This document shows, in pieces, positions 54,186 through 62,455 of a stretch of DNA of 64,000 bases. The notes under the pieces are model-generated. The model saw only the letters and a list, made by a program, of their open reading frames with translations. It was not told the origin of the DNA and searched no databases. The position numbers were made by a program, and so were the translations under genes. The stretch is from Belnapia arida. Its GTDB lineage: Bacteria > Pseudomonadota > Alphaproteobacteria > Acetobacterales > Acetobacteraceae. How positions within the stretch are numbered: position 1 is the stretch's first letter; each line of letters starts with the position of its first letter. The DNA is taken from assembly GCF_016773205.1 (NCBI RefSeq), contig NZ_JAETWB010000003.1, forward strand, positions 310,001 through 374,000. The letters run 5' to 3'.

Positions 54186-54494
54186 CTACCGCTTGTATCC
54201 TCCATCCGCCCCGGCCGGCGGATAGGGGTTGGCGCCGGGGAACACCACCGGCGGCGGCGCTTGGATCACCGGCGGCGGCGCGTAGCCGTATCCGTGGTAG
54301 CGTGGCCCGTAAAACCCGGCCGGCGGCCCGACGCGGGAGCCGAAGCCCCCGCGATAGCCATAGCCTCCATGATAGCCATAGCCGCCGTGATGGCCGTAGC
54401 CGCCGCCATGATAGCCCCGCGCCGCGGCCTGCCCCGGCCCCAGCGCGAGGAGTGCGGCCAGCCCGGCCGCGAGACAGGCGAAGCGCATCGGCAT
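54186..54494 (-). CDS. small secreted Gly/Tyr/His-rich protein
   Basis: A 102-residue protein with a signal peptide (FACLAAGLAALLALGPGQAAA) followed by a Gly-Tyr-His repeat zone (GYHGGGYGHHGGYGYHGGYGY, about five degenerate copies of GYHGGYGY) and a proline-rich tail (APPPVIQAPPPVV). Such low-complexity exported proteins occur across alphaproteobacteria and may bind metal through histidines or coat the envelope; no known function applies. Starts MPM or MRF (54494 or 54488) are both possible. Confidence 0.7.
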   Translation of the reverse strand: MPMRFACLAAGLAALLALGPGQAAARGYHGGGYGHHGGYGYHGGYGYRGGFGSRVGPPAGFYGPRYHGYGYAPPPVIQAPPPVVFPGANPYPPAGADGGYKR

Positions 54495-54513
54495 GCCTCC
54501 CTTGCGTCAGCGC

Positions 54514-54969
54514 CTATTCGTAGATCAAGGACAGCGTTTCCGCGACGAGGGCCGGCCGGCCGGACCCTTCCACCTCCACCGTCGCCTCCATGGTGAGCCG
54601 CGCCCCGCCCTCGACCGGCTCGACCGCCTTCAGCGTCAGGTGCCCGCGCACCCGCGAGCCCGCCGGCACCGGCGCCGTGAACCGCACCTTGTTCGAGCCG
54701 TAATTCACGCCGCGGCTCCGCTGCTTCACCCGGAAGATGCTCTGGTTCAGCCGCGGCAGCAGGGAGAGCGTCAGGTACCCATGGGCGATCGTCTTGCCGC
54801 CCGGCATCTCCCGCTTCGCCCGCTCCACATCGACATGGATCCACTGGTGGTCCCCCGTCGCCTCGGCGAACTGGTCGATCATCCGCTGGTCCACCGTCAC
54901 CCACTCCCCGGCGCCGAGGCTCTTGCCGATATGGGCCTGCAGATCCCCGATGGTTTCGATTTCCAGCAT
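54514..54969 (-). CDS. MaoC family dehydratase
   Basis: A 151-residue single hotdog enzyme: VTVDQRMIDQFAEATGDHQWIHVD carries the catalytic Asp and His of R-specific enoyl-CoA hydratases, and GGKTIAHGYLTLSLLPRL follows. It hydrates trans-2-enoyl-CoA or related esters. ATG 54969 has a GGGAGAGAG site. The gene precedes the Gly/Tyr/His-rich gene on the minus strand and is divergent from an SBP gene. Confidence 0.87.
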   Translation of the reverse strand: MLEIETIGDLQAHIGKSLGAGEWVTVDQRMIDQFAEATGDHQWIHVDVERAKREMPGGKTIAHGYLTLSLLPRLNQSIFRVKQRSRGVNYGSNKVRFTAPVPAGSRVRGHLTLKAVEPVEGGARLTMEATVEVEGSGRPALVAETLSLIYE

Positions 54970-55056
54970 GCGTCTCTCTCCCTTGTTGCGCGTGACGGCT
55001 GGAATTCCTGGCACACAAGGCTAGGCTTGCCCATCACCGAACCGAGGAGGAACCGC

Positions 55057-56646
55057 GTGGCGCCCATGCTCCGGGCCCTGTCCCTGATGGGGCTCGCCGC
55101 CATGGCGCCCAACTCCCCGGCGCAGGCCCAGCGCCCGGCCGACGCCGCGACCATCGGCGTCGCCGCGCCCGCCACCTCGGTCGATCCGCATTTCTTCAAC
55201 GCCGCGCCGAATGCCCAGCTCGCCGCCCATGTCTTCTCCCGGCTGATCGAGCGCGACGCCCGCGTGCAGCTCCAGCCCGGCCTCGCCGAGAACTGGCGGG
55301 CGCTCTCGCCGACCCTCTGGGAATTCCGCCTCCGCGCCGGCGTCACCTGGCATGACGGCCGCCCCTTCACCGCCGAGGACGTCGCCTTCTCCCTCGCCCG
55401 CGCCCCCAGCGTGCCGAACAGCCCGGGCGGCTATGGCAGCTTCCTCAGGATGGTGAAGCAGGTGGAGGTGGTCGATCCGCTGACCATCCGCCTGCACACG
55501 AAGCAGCCGCACTCCCTGCTGCCGACCGAGATCGCCTATATCGCCATCATCGCCCGCCACGCCGCCCAGGGAGCTGCGACCGAGGATTTCAACAGCGGCC
55601 GCGCCGCCATCGGCACCGGCCCCTACCGCCTGCTCTCCCACACCGCCAACGACCGCACCGAACTTGCCCGCAACGAGGCCTACTGGGGCCCGCGCGAGCC
55701 CTGGTCCCGCGTCACCCTCCGCTTCCTCGGCAACGACGCCGCCCGCACCGCCGCCATCCTCGCCGGCGACGTGGACATGATCGACCAGGTCCCCTCCGCC
55801 GACCTTGCCCGGCTGCGTGGCGACAGCCGCGTCGGCCTGTTCGAGATCCAGGGCCTCCGCCTCATCTTCCTCCAGGCCGATTTCTCGCACGACGCGGCGA
55901 TGCCCTTCGTCACCGACGCCGCGGGCCAGCCGCTGCCGCTGAACCCCTTCAAGGATGCCCGCGTCCGGCGTGCCCTCTCCATCGCCATCAACCGCCAGGC
56001 GCTGGCCGAGCGGGTGATGGAGGGCGCTGCCCGTCCGGCTGGCCAGTGGCTGCCGCCGGGCGTCTATTCCCACGACCCCGGCACCCCCGTTCCTGCCTTC
56101 GACCCGGAGGCCGCCCGCCGCCTGCTAGCCGACGCCGGCTACCCGGATGGCTTCCGCCTGACGCTGCACAGCCCCAACGACCGCTACCCGAACGACGCCC
56201 GCACCGCCCAGGCCGTCGCCCAGATGTGGAGCCGCATCGGCATCCGCACCGAGGTCGCGGCACTGCCCTGGTCCGCCTTCTCCGCCCGCGCCGCCCGGCA
56301 GGAATTCGCCATGCGCCTCACCGGCTGGGGCAGCACCACGGGGGAGGCGAGCTACCTCCTCGCCAATGTGCTCGGCACCTACGACCCTGCCGCCCGGCGC
56401 GGCGCCTCCAATGCCGGCCGCTACTCCAACCCGGCCCTCGACACCCTCGCCGACCGCGCCACCGCCACCCTCGACCCGGAGGAGCGCGAGGCCCTGCTCC
56501 GCCAGGCGGTCCACATGGCGAGCGAGGATGTGGCGCTTATCCCGCTCTTCCACCTGGTCAACAGCTGGGCGACCCGCGCCGGCCTCCGCTACGATGCCCG
56601 GATGGACGAGCGGAGCCTCGCCATGGGCCTTCGCCGGGCCCAATAG
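55057..56646 (+). CDS. ABC transporter substrate-binding protein, family 5 (peptide/opine type)
   Basis: A 529-residue periplasmic binding protein. The short leader (MLRALSLMGLAAMAPNSPAQAQ) is followed by VDPHFFNAAPNAQLAAHVFSRL, LAENWRALSPTLWEFRLRAGVTWHDGRPFTAEDV, the SBP_bac_5 hallmark, and later RALSIAINRQALAERVM. GTG at 55057 is preferred because GAGGAGG lies 6 bases upstream; ATG at 55066 would have 15-base spacing. No permease or ATPase genes flank it, so it is an orphan. A phosphatase gene starts 5 bases after its stop. Ligand unknown. Confidence 0.87.
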   Translation: MAPMLRALSLMGLAAMAPNSPAQAQRPADAATIGVAAPATSVDPHFFNAAPNAQLAAHVFSRLIERDARVQLQPGLAENWRALSPTLWEFRLRAGVTWHDGRPFTAEDVAFSLARAPSVPNSPGGYGSFLRMVKQVEVVDPLTIRLHTKQPHSLLPTEIAYIAIIARHAAQGAATEDFNSGRAAIGTGPYRLLSHTANDRTELARNEAYWGPREPWSRVTLRFLGNDAARTAAILAGDVDMIDQVPSADLARLRGDSRVGLFEIQGLRLIFLQADFSHDAAMPFVTDAAGQPLPLNPFKDARVRRALSIAINRQALAERVMEGAARPAGQWLPPGVYSHDPGTPVPAFDPEAARRLLADAGYPDGFRLTLHSPNDRYPNDARTAQAVAQMWSRIGIRTEVAALPWSAFSARAARQEFAMRLTGWGSTTGEASYLLANVLGTYDPAARRGASNAGRYSNPALDTLADRATATLDPEEREALLRQAVHMASEDVALIPLFHLVNSWATRAGLRYDARMDERSLAMGLRRAQ

Positions 56647-56651
56647 AGACG

Positions 56652-57368
56652 ATGCCCGAATTCCAGCCAGCCCCCGCCAGCCTCCCGCCCGGCCAGCGCG
56701 TCTATGCCGTGGGCGACGTCCACGGCCATGACGCCAAGCTCGCCGCCCTGCATGCGCAGATCGCCGCCGACCTGGCCGCCCGCCCGGCCGAGTCGCCGCT
56801 GCTGGTCCATCTCGGCGACTATATCGACCGCGGCCCCGACAGCCGCGGCGTCATCGCCCGCCTCCTCGCCGGCCCGCCCGTCGATGGCCTGCCCATGGTG
56901 AACCTCATCGGCAACCACGAGCGCAGCATGATCGACGCCCTGGCCGGCGAGCGCGCCGCCGTCACCGACTGGCGTATGCATGGCGGCCCGGAGGCGCTGG
57001 CGAGCTGGGACATCGACCCAGACAGCGATCCGGCCACCTGGCCCGCCCTGATCCCTGCCGCCCACCGCCGCTTCGTCGAGGATCTCGCCCTTATGCACCG
57101 GGCAGGCGGCTACCTCTTCGTCCATGCCGGCATCCGCCCGGGGATTCCGCTCGAGGCGCAGTCGCCCGACGACCTCATCCGCATCCGTGGCGGCTTCCTC
57201 GATTCCGTGGCCGATTTCGGTCTCGTCGTCATCCATGGCCACACCCCGACCCATGGCCCCATACTCCGGCGCAACCGCATCGGCATCGACACCGGAGCCG
57301 CCTACGGCCGGGAACTGACCTGCCTGGTGCTGGAGGGCGATTGCATGGCCTTCCTGCACGCCGCATAG
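56652..57368 (+). CDS. metallophosphoesterase (serine/threonine phosphatase type)
   Basis: A 238-residue calcineurin-like phosphatase with the metal motifs VYAVGDVHGHDAKL (GDxHG), HLGDYIDRGPDSRGV (GDxxDRG), NLIGNHERSMI (GNHE), and HAGIRPG plus VVIHGHTPTH. These bind a dinuclear metal centre. Relatives dephosphorylate proteins or cleave dinucleoside polyphosphates. It is 5 bases behind the SBP gene and precedes a sensor kinase, so a link to signalling is possible but only suggested by location. Confidence 0.87.
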   Translation: MPEFQPAPASLPPGQRVYAVGDVHGHDAKLAALHAQIAADLAARPAESPLLVHLGDYIDRGPDSRGVIARLLAGPPVDGLPMVNLIGNHERSMIDALAGERAAVTDWRMHGGPEALASWDIDPDSDPATWPALIPAAHRRFVEDLALMHRAGGYLFVHAGIRPGIPLEAQSPDDLIRIRGGFLDSVADFGLVVIHGHTPTHGPILRRNRIGIDTGAAYGRELTCLVLEGDCMAFLHAA

Positions 57369-57489
57369 GATCGATCACCCAAATTTCATCACCTTCCGGT
57401 TGTGTAACGGGTGGATTCGACCCAGCATGGCGTGGATCAGGGCGGGGGGGAGCGGCATCGCGGCCGCGGTGCCTTCGTTCGCGTGCAAA

Positions 57490-57519
57490 AATCAACCGTG
57501 TCCTAACTTTAAGTTGATT
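57490..57519. repeat. inverted repeat upstream of the sensor kinase gene
   Basis: AATCAAC (57490-57496) and GTTGATT (57513-57519) are a perfect inverted repeat of 7 bp with a 16-base spacer, which itself contains AACTT-T-AAGTT. It is a small AT-rich island before the kinase start and could be a regulator site. Confidence 0.4.
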
Positions 57520-57546
57520 GCGCCAGAGGCATGCCTATTGTCGTGC

Positions 57547-59826
57547 ATGCCAAACCATCGGGTGCGCAAGTTGCCGCTGCTTTCCACCATCACGCCCTGG
57601 CTGGGCCGGCTTCGGGTGCGCCTGCTGGCGCTCGTCCTGATCGCCGTGCTGCCGCCCGCACTCCTCACGGTGTGGGAACAGGAGCGCAATGCGGAGGCGC
57701 AGCTGCAGGAGGCCGCCCGCGCGCTGGAGGACCTCGCGGTCAATACCGCCCGCGAGCAGGCGGCTCTGGTCGGCCATGTCCGGACGCTGCTCGCCACGCT
57801 CTCCCGCCTGCCCGACCTTGCTGGCGACGCGCCCGAGCGTTGCGGCCCGCTGCTGCGGACCCTCGCCGGCAGCGCACCCTGGCTGCGCGGCCTCAGCCTG
57901 CATGACGCCGAAGGCGGCCCGCTCTGCACCGATGGCCGCCCCGCCGGCCCGATCGCCGGCAGCGACGTCCTGCGCGAGGCGCGGGCCAGCGGCGGCTTCG
58001 CCCTCTCCGACCTGGTGGCCGATGCGGAGGGCCCGATGCTGCTCGCCGTTCAGCCCCTGCCGGGCGACCAGGGCCGGCTGCTCGTCGCCGACCTCGACCC
58101 GGCCCGCCTCGGCGACCGCACCCAACTCCCCGCCGGCGTCGATACGTTGGCGCTGATCGACAGCACCGGCACCGTGCTCGCCCGCTTGCCGCCCGTGCCC
58201 GGCCTCGTCGGCCGCAGCCTCGACGGCCCGGTGATCGACCGGGCGCTGCGCGGCGGCAGCGGCCATATCCGTGGGAAGGGTCATGGCGGGGTGGAGCGCC
58301 TCTTCGGCTACGCCCCGATTCCCGGCACCCGCGCTACCCTGCTGCTCGGCCGCAACCCCGCGGCCCTACTGGCGCCGATCCATGCCCTGCACGACCAGGT
58401 CCTCCAGCTCGCCGCCGGCGCCGCGGCACTGGCCCTGGCCCTCGCCCTGCTGGCCGGCCGGCTGATGCTGCTGCGGCCCATGGCCCGCTTCTCCACGGCC
58501 GTCCGCCGCATCGCCGACGGCGACCTCGCCGCCCGCGCCGAGACCGGCCGGCTCTCCGGCGAGTTCGGCCGCCTCGCCGCCGAGGTGAACGGCATGGCCG
58601 CCCGCCTCGCCGCCCATCAGGCCGCACTGGAGGCGAAGAATGCCGAACTTGCCCGCCTGGCCGGGCAGCTCGCCGCCGCCCGCGACACCGCCGAGGCTGC
58701 CAATGCGGCCAAGACCCGCTTTGTCCGCATGCTGAGCCATGAGCTGCGCACCCCGCTCAACGGCATCTTCGGCCATGCGCAGATCCTTATGGCCGATTCC
58801 GGCCTCACCCCCGGCCAGCGCCGCTGCGCCGAGCAGATCACCGAAAGCGGCGAGCACCTCATGTCGATGATCCGCGAGTTGCTGGACCTCGCCGCCATCG
58901 AGGCGGGCAAGGTGGCGCTGGCCCCGGCCCCGGTCCGCCTCGCCGCCTTGGCGGAGTCCTGCGCCGCGCTCATCCGCCCGGCCGCCGCGGCCAAGCGCCT
59001 CGCCTTCGAGGTCGAGGTTGCCCCCGCCGCCGCCGGCTGGGTTTCGGCCGACCCGGTGCGGCTCCGCCAGGTGCTGCTCAACCTGCTGGGCAATGCCGTG
59101 AAATTCACCGCCCAGGGCGAGGTCCTGCTGCGCATCCGCCTGGCCGCCGGGGGCCTCACCCGCTTCGAGGTGAGCGATACCGGCCCTGGCATGACCGAGG
59201 CCGAGCGCGCCTCCCTCTTCCAGGAATTCCTCCGCCTCGCCGGTGCCGAGCGGGCCGAGGGCAGCGGCCTCGGCCTCGCCATCACCGCGAAGCTCGCCCG
59301 GTTGATGGGCGGCAGCATCGGCTGCGACAGCGTGAAAGGGCAGGGGAGCCTGTTCTGGGTCGAGCTGCCCCTGCCGCCTGCCATCCCCGCTGCCGAGCCG
59401 GCGCCCGCGGCCACCGGGCTGCCGCTCGGCAGGCCGCTCCGCCTGCTGCTGGCCGATGACGTGCTGGTCAACCGCGAGGTCGCCCGCGCCCTGCTGAACG
59501 CCGCCGGCCATGAGGTGGAACTGGTCGCCGACGGCGCCGCCGCGCTCGAGGCCGCCCTCGCCCGCGACTGGGACGCCGTGCTGCTCGATGTCCACATGCC
59601 GGTGATGGACGGCCTCACCGCCGCCCGTGGCATCCGCGCTGCCGCGGGGCCGCGGGGCGCCGTTCCCATCCTCGCCGTCACCGCCAGCGCCAACCGGGCC
59701 GAGGTCGAGGAATGCCTCGCCGCCGGCATGGACGCCCATGTCGAGAAGCCCCTTCGCGCCTGGGATCTGCACAACGCCCTGGCCCATATTCGCGCCCGCG
59801 GCCGCGACCTCGCCATGGCGAAGTAG
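57547..59826 (+). CDS. hybrid sensor histidine kinase with receiver domain
   Basis: A 759-residue inner-membrane kinase. Transmembrane helices at about 25-43 and 286-306 flank a periplasmic sensor of about 240 residues. HAMP-like region and coiled coil follow (AARLAAHQAALEAKNAELARLAGQ), then HisKA with H398 in RMLSHELRTPLNG, HATPase (LLNLLGNAVKF, DTGPGM, GSGLGLAITAKLARLMGG), and a receiver with phospho-acceptor D681 (LLDVHMPVMDG). No DNA-binding output or partner regulator is adjacent, so it is an orphan phosphorelay sensor. ATG 57547 is chosen; upstream codons in frame give no signal. Ligand unknown. Confidence 0.85.
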   Translation: MPNHRVRKLPLLSTITPWLGRLRVRLLALVLIAVLPPALLTVWEQERNAEAQLQEAARALEDLAVNTAREQAALVGHVRTLLATLSRLPDLAGDAPERCGPLLRTLAGSAPWLRGLSLHDAEGGPLCTDGRPAGPIAGSDVLREARASGGFALSDLVADAEGPMLLAVQPLPGDQGRLLVADLDPARLGDRTQLPAGVDTLALIDSTGTVLARLPPVPGLVGRSLDGPVIDRALRGGSGHIRGKGHGGVERLFGYAPIPGTRATLLLGRNPAALLAPIHALHDQVLQLAAGAAALALALALLAGRLMLLRPMARFSTAVRRIADGDLAARAETGRLSGEFGRLAAEVNGMAARLAAHQAALEAKNAELARLAGQLAAARDTAEAANAAKTRFVRMLSHELRTPLNGIFGHAQILMADSGLTPGQRRCAEQITESGEHLMSMIRELLDLAAIEAGKVALAPAPVRLAALAESCAALIRPAAAAKRLAFEVEVAPAAAGWVSADPVRLRQVLLNLLGNAVKFTAQGEVLLRIRLAAGGLTRFEVSDTGPGMTEAERASLFQEFLRLAGAERAEGSGLGLAITAKLARLMGGSIGCDSVKGQGSLFWVELPLPPAIPAAEPAPAATGLPLGRPLRLLLADDVLVNREVARALLNAAGHEVELVADGAAALEAALARDWDAVLLDVHMPVMDGLTAARGIRAAAGPRGAVPILAVTASANRAEVEECLAAGMDAHVEKPLRAWDLHNALAHIRARGRDLAMAK

Positions 59827-59852
59827 CCGGCAGGCCCCTCTGGCAAAGCGGG

Positions 59853-59871
59853 TGCATATGCCCCATATGCA
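59853..59871. repeat. inverted repeat between kinase and helicase genes
   Basis: TGCATATG (59853-59860) and CATATGCA (59864-59871) are perfect 8-bp arms with a 3-base spacer. It lies 27-45 bases after the kinase stop, within 189 bases of non-coding sequence. There is no T run, so an operator is as likely as a terminator. Confidence 0.45.
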
Positions 59872-60015
59872 ACCGGAAGGCCTGCAACACGTTGCCAAGC
59901 CGCGTTCGCCGGGCGATACCCGGCCGGACAGCCCGGCCCGATAGGGCGGCAGGCCCGATCCCCCGCTTCGTTCCATGGCGCGGCCTCCCATCGGGCAGGC
60001 CGCGGAGTTTCTGAT

Positions 60016-62379
60016 TTGACCGATACCGATGGCGCCTCCTCCGCATACGCCGAGAGCCCCGCGTCACGCCATTCCCCCGCCGAGGCTGCGATCCTCGCTT
60101 CCGGCCTCGCCGTCGCGCCGCGCGAGATGCCTGCCCTCATCCGCCGCGTCGAGCGCCGCCTGCCGGCCGATGCCGATGCTGTCCGCGTCGCACTCATCGA
60201 GACGCGGCGGCGTGCCTGGATCGCCCGGCTGAACGACCTCGCCAACCGCGCCGGCCGCGTCTGGGTCCGCCGCGCCGAGGTCGAGACCGCCGCCGGCACC
60301 ATCACCGAGCTGGAGCCGGACGACGACATCCTGCTCGCCGCCCTCGGCGACGCCGTTGCCCGCCGGCTGCGTGGCCTCGGCCCGACGGCGGAGGCCGCGC
60401 TGGATGCCATCGCGGCCGAGCTGGTGGAAACCGGCTCCGGCAGCCTCTCGGCCGACCGCCACGCCATGCTGGCCCGTGAGGTCGCCGCTGCTTTCGGCCT
60501 TCGGGGCGAGGCCGAGCTGGCCTTCCTGGATTCCGTCGCCGCCATCGAATCCCGCCGCCGCCGCGACCTCCGCGAGGCCGAAACCGCGACCCGCGCGAAG
60601 CGCCGCGAGGAGGTCCAGCGCCTCCGCGCCTGGGAGCGCAGCCTCGTCGAGTTCCGCGCCCTCCCCAGCCTCCTGGGCGCCACCGAGAAGGAGGTTCTGC
60701 GCTGGATCGGCGGGGGCCTGATCCCCGTCGCCCGCCGCATCCCGACCCGCAACAAGGGCCAGGAGAAGTGGGAGTTCGACCCCAAGGAGGTTGGCGCCCT
60801 CCGCTCCCAGGTCCCGGCCTGGCGCGAGGCCGAGGCACCCGAACTCCGCAACCGCCCGGCCAGTCCTGCGGTGGCGAAGCCGACCCGCGCCGGCAACGCC
60901 GCCGTCGCCCGCGTCGCCGCGCTCGACCGCTATGCCGGCCACTTCGCCACCGCACGCGCGCTGAACCGCCGCATCACCCTCGTTACCGGTCCGACCAACT
61001 CCGGCAAGAGCCACACCGCCCTCGACCGCCTGGCGAAGTCGGAGAGCGGCATGGCCCTCGCTCCGCTCCGCCTGCTCGCCCATGAATTCCGCGAGGCGTT
61101 GGCGACGCGTGGCGTCCTTGCCTCCCTCTCGACGGGCGAGGAGCGCCTGCCCGTTCCCGGCAGCCGCCACCTGGCCGCGACCGTCGAGATGTGCCCCTTC
61201 CACAACCCGGTGGACGTCGCCCTGATCGACGAGGCGCAGATGCTCGGCGACCGCGACCGCGGCGCCGCCTGGACCGCCGCCATCATGGGCGCTCCGGCCC
61301 GCGAGGTCTTCGTCCTCGGCGCACCGGAATGCGCGACGCTGGTGCGGCGCATCGCCCGCCTCTGCGACGACGAGATGGACGAGGTGAAGCTGCAGCGGAA
61401 GAACCCGTTGGTCGCCGCCTCGAAGCCCGTCGCCCTCGGCGACCTCCGCACCGGCGATGCGCTCGTCGCCTTCTCCCGCCGCGACGTGCTCGACCTGCGC
61501 GCGGAACTCGTCAAGCGCGGCAAGCGCGTCGCCGTCGTGTACGGCGCGCTCAGCCCCGAGGTCCGCCGCGCCGAGGCCGCCCGCTTCCGCACCGGCGATG
61601 CCGATGTTCTGGTGGCGACGGATGCCATCGGCATGGGCCTCAACCTGCCCATCCGCCGCGTCGTCTTCTCGACCCTGCGCAAATTCGACGGCGAGAGCCG
61701 CCGCGAGCTGAACAGCCAGGAGGTGAAGCAGATCGGCGGCCGCGCCGGCCGCTTCGGCCAGCACGAGGAGGGCGTCGTCGCGGTCCTCGCCGGCGGCGGC
61801 AGCCCCGACTTCGTCAAGATGATGCTGAACGCAGCGCCCGAGATGCCGGAGGATCTCCGCCCCCAGGTCCAGCCCGATGCCGACATCGTCGCCGCCGTCG
61901 CCGCCGAGATCGGCTCGGACAGCCTCTTTGGCGTCCTCGCCCGCATCAAGCGCGCCGTGCTCCGCCCCGACGACCCGAACTACCGCCTCGCCGACCTGAC
62001 CCAGGCCATGGCCGTCGCCTCGGCGATCGACGGCGTCCCCGGTCTCTCCCTGCTGGACCGCTGGACCTACGCCCTCTGCCCGGTGGACGAGCGCGACAAC
62101 GGCGTCGCCCGCCTCGCCCGCTGGGCGGTGGAGCATGGCGCCGGCCGCCCCGTGCCGCCGCCCATGGCCGGCCGCCTGCCCGCGCCCGAGCGCGCGGCGC
62201 GGGAGGAACTCGAACGCGCCGAGAAGGTCCACAAGCGCCTGGTCGCCTGGCGCTGGTTGTCGCTCCGCTTCGAACTCGCCTATCCCGCCCGCGCCGAGGC
62301 CGAGGCCGAGACCATCCGGCTGGACCGCTGGATCGAGGATGTGCTGCGCCAGCAGAGGCGGTCGAAGCTCGTCATGTAG
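60016..62379 (+). CDS. SUV3-like DExH RNA helicase
   Basis: A 787-residue protein resembling mitochondrial SUV3 helicases and their alphaproteobacterial ancestors. A long helical N-terminal region (1-300) precedes ITLVTGPTNSGKSHTALDRL (Walker A at about 325-332), the DEAQ box in VALIDEAQMLGDRDRG (about 405), RDVLDLRAELVKRGKRVAVVYG and TDAIGMGLNLPIRRVVFSTLRKFDG, QIGGRAGRFG. It likely unwinds RNA with ATP, perhaps with a degradosome nuclease. The start is TTG at 60016 with GGAG 8 bases upstream. A palindromic element separates it from the next helicase. Confidence 0.88.
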   Translation: MTDTDGASSAYAESPASRHSPAEAAILASGLAVAPREMPALIRRVERRLPADADAVRVALIETRRRAWIARLNDLANRAGRVWVRRAEVETAAGTITELEPDDDILLAALGDAVARRLRGLGPTAEAALDAIAAELVETGSGSLSADRHAMLAREVAAAFGLRGEAELAFLDSVAAIESRRRRDLREAETATRAKRREEVQRLRAWERSLVEFRALPSLLGATEKEVLRWIGGGLIPVARRIPTRNKGQEKWEFDPKEVGALRSQVPAWREAEAPELRNRPASPAVAKPTRAGNAAVARVAALDRYAGHFATARALNRRITLVTGPTNSGKSHTALDRLAKSESGMALAPLRLLAHEFREALATRGVLASLSTGEERLPVPGSRHLAATVEMCPFHNPVDVALIDEAQMLGDRDRGAAWTAAIMGAPAREVFVLGAPECATLVRRIARLCDDEMDEVKLQRKNPLVAASKPVALGDLRTGDALVAFSRRDVLDLRAELVKRGKRVAVVYGALSPEVRRAEAARFRTGDADVLVATDAIGMGLNLPIRRVVFSTLRKFDGESRRELNSQEVKQIGGRAGRFGQHEEGVVAVLAGGGSPDFVKMMLNAAPEMPEDLRPQVQPDADIVAAVAAEIGSDSLFGVLARIKRAVLRPDDPNYRLADLTQAMAVASAIDGVPGLSLLDRWTYALCPVDERDNGVARLARWAVEHGAGRPVPPPMAGRLPAPERAAREELERAEKVHKRLVAWRWLSLRFELAYPARAEAEAETIRLDRWIEDVLRQQRRSKLVM

Positions 62380-62380
62380 A

Positions 62381-62399
62381 ACGGGGGCGCCGCCCCCGT
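62381..62399. repeat. GC hairpin between helicase genes
   Basis: ACGGGGGCG and CGCCCCCGT are perfect 9-base arms around a single C, just after the SUV3-like stop. It lies 7 bases before a second palindrome; together they form a composite 46-base element. Confidence 0.6.
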
Positions 62400-62406
62400 G
62401 CCCCCA

Positions 62407-62426
62407 CCGGGGGAAGCTTCCCCCGG
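62407..62426. repeat. 20-bp perfect palindrome between helicase genes
   Basis: CCGGGGG-AAGCTT-CCCCCGG is a perfect 20-bp palindrome (HindIII core). With the preceding hairpin it looks like a dispersed intergenic repeat of the kind seen in Acetobacteraceae; the copy number cannot be tested in this window, where no second copy was noticed. Confidence 0.6.
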
Positions 62427-62455
62427 GCCCCGCCGTAAGTTTTCCGGATACCTTG

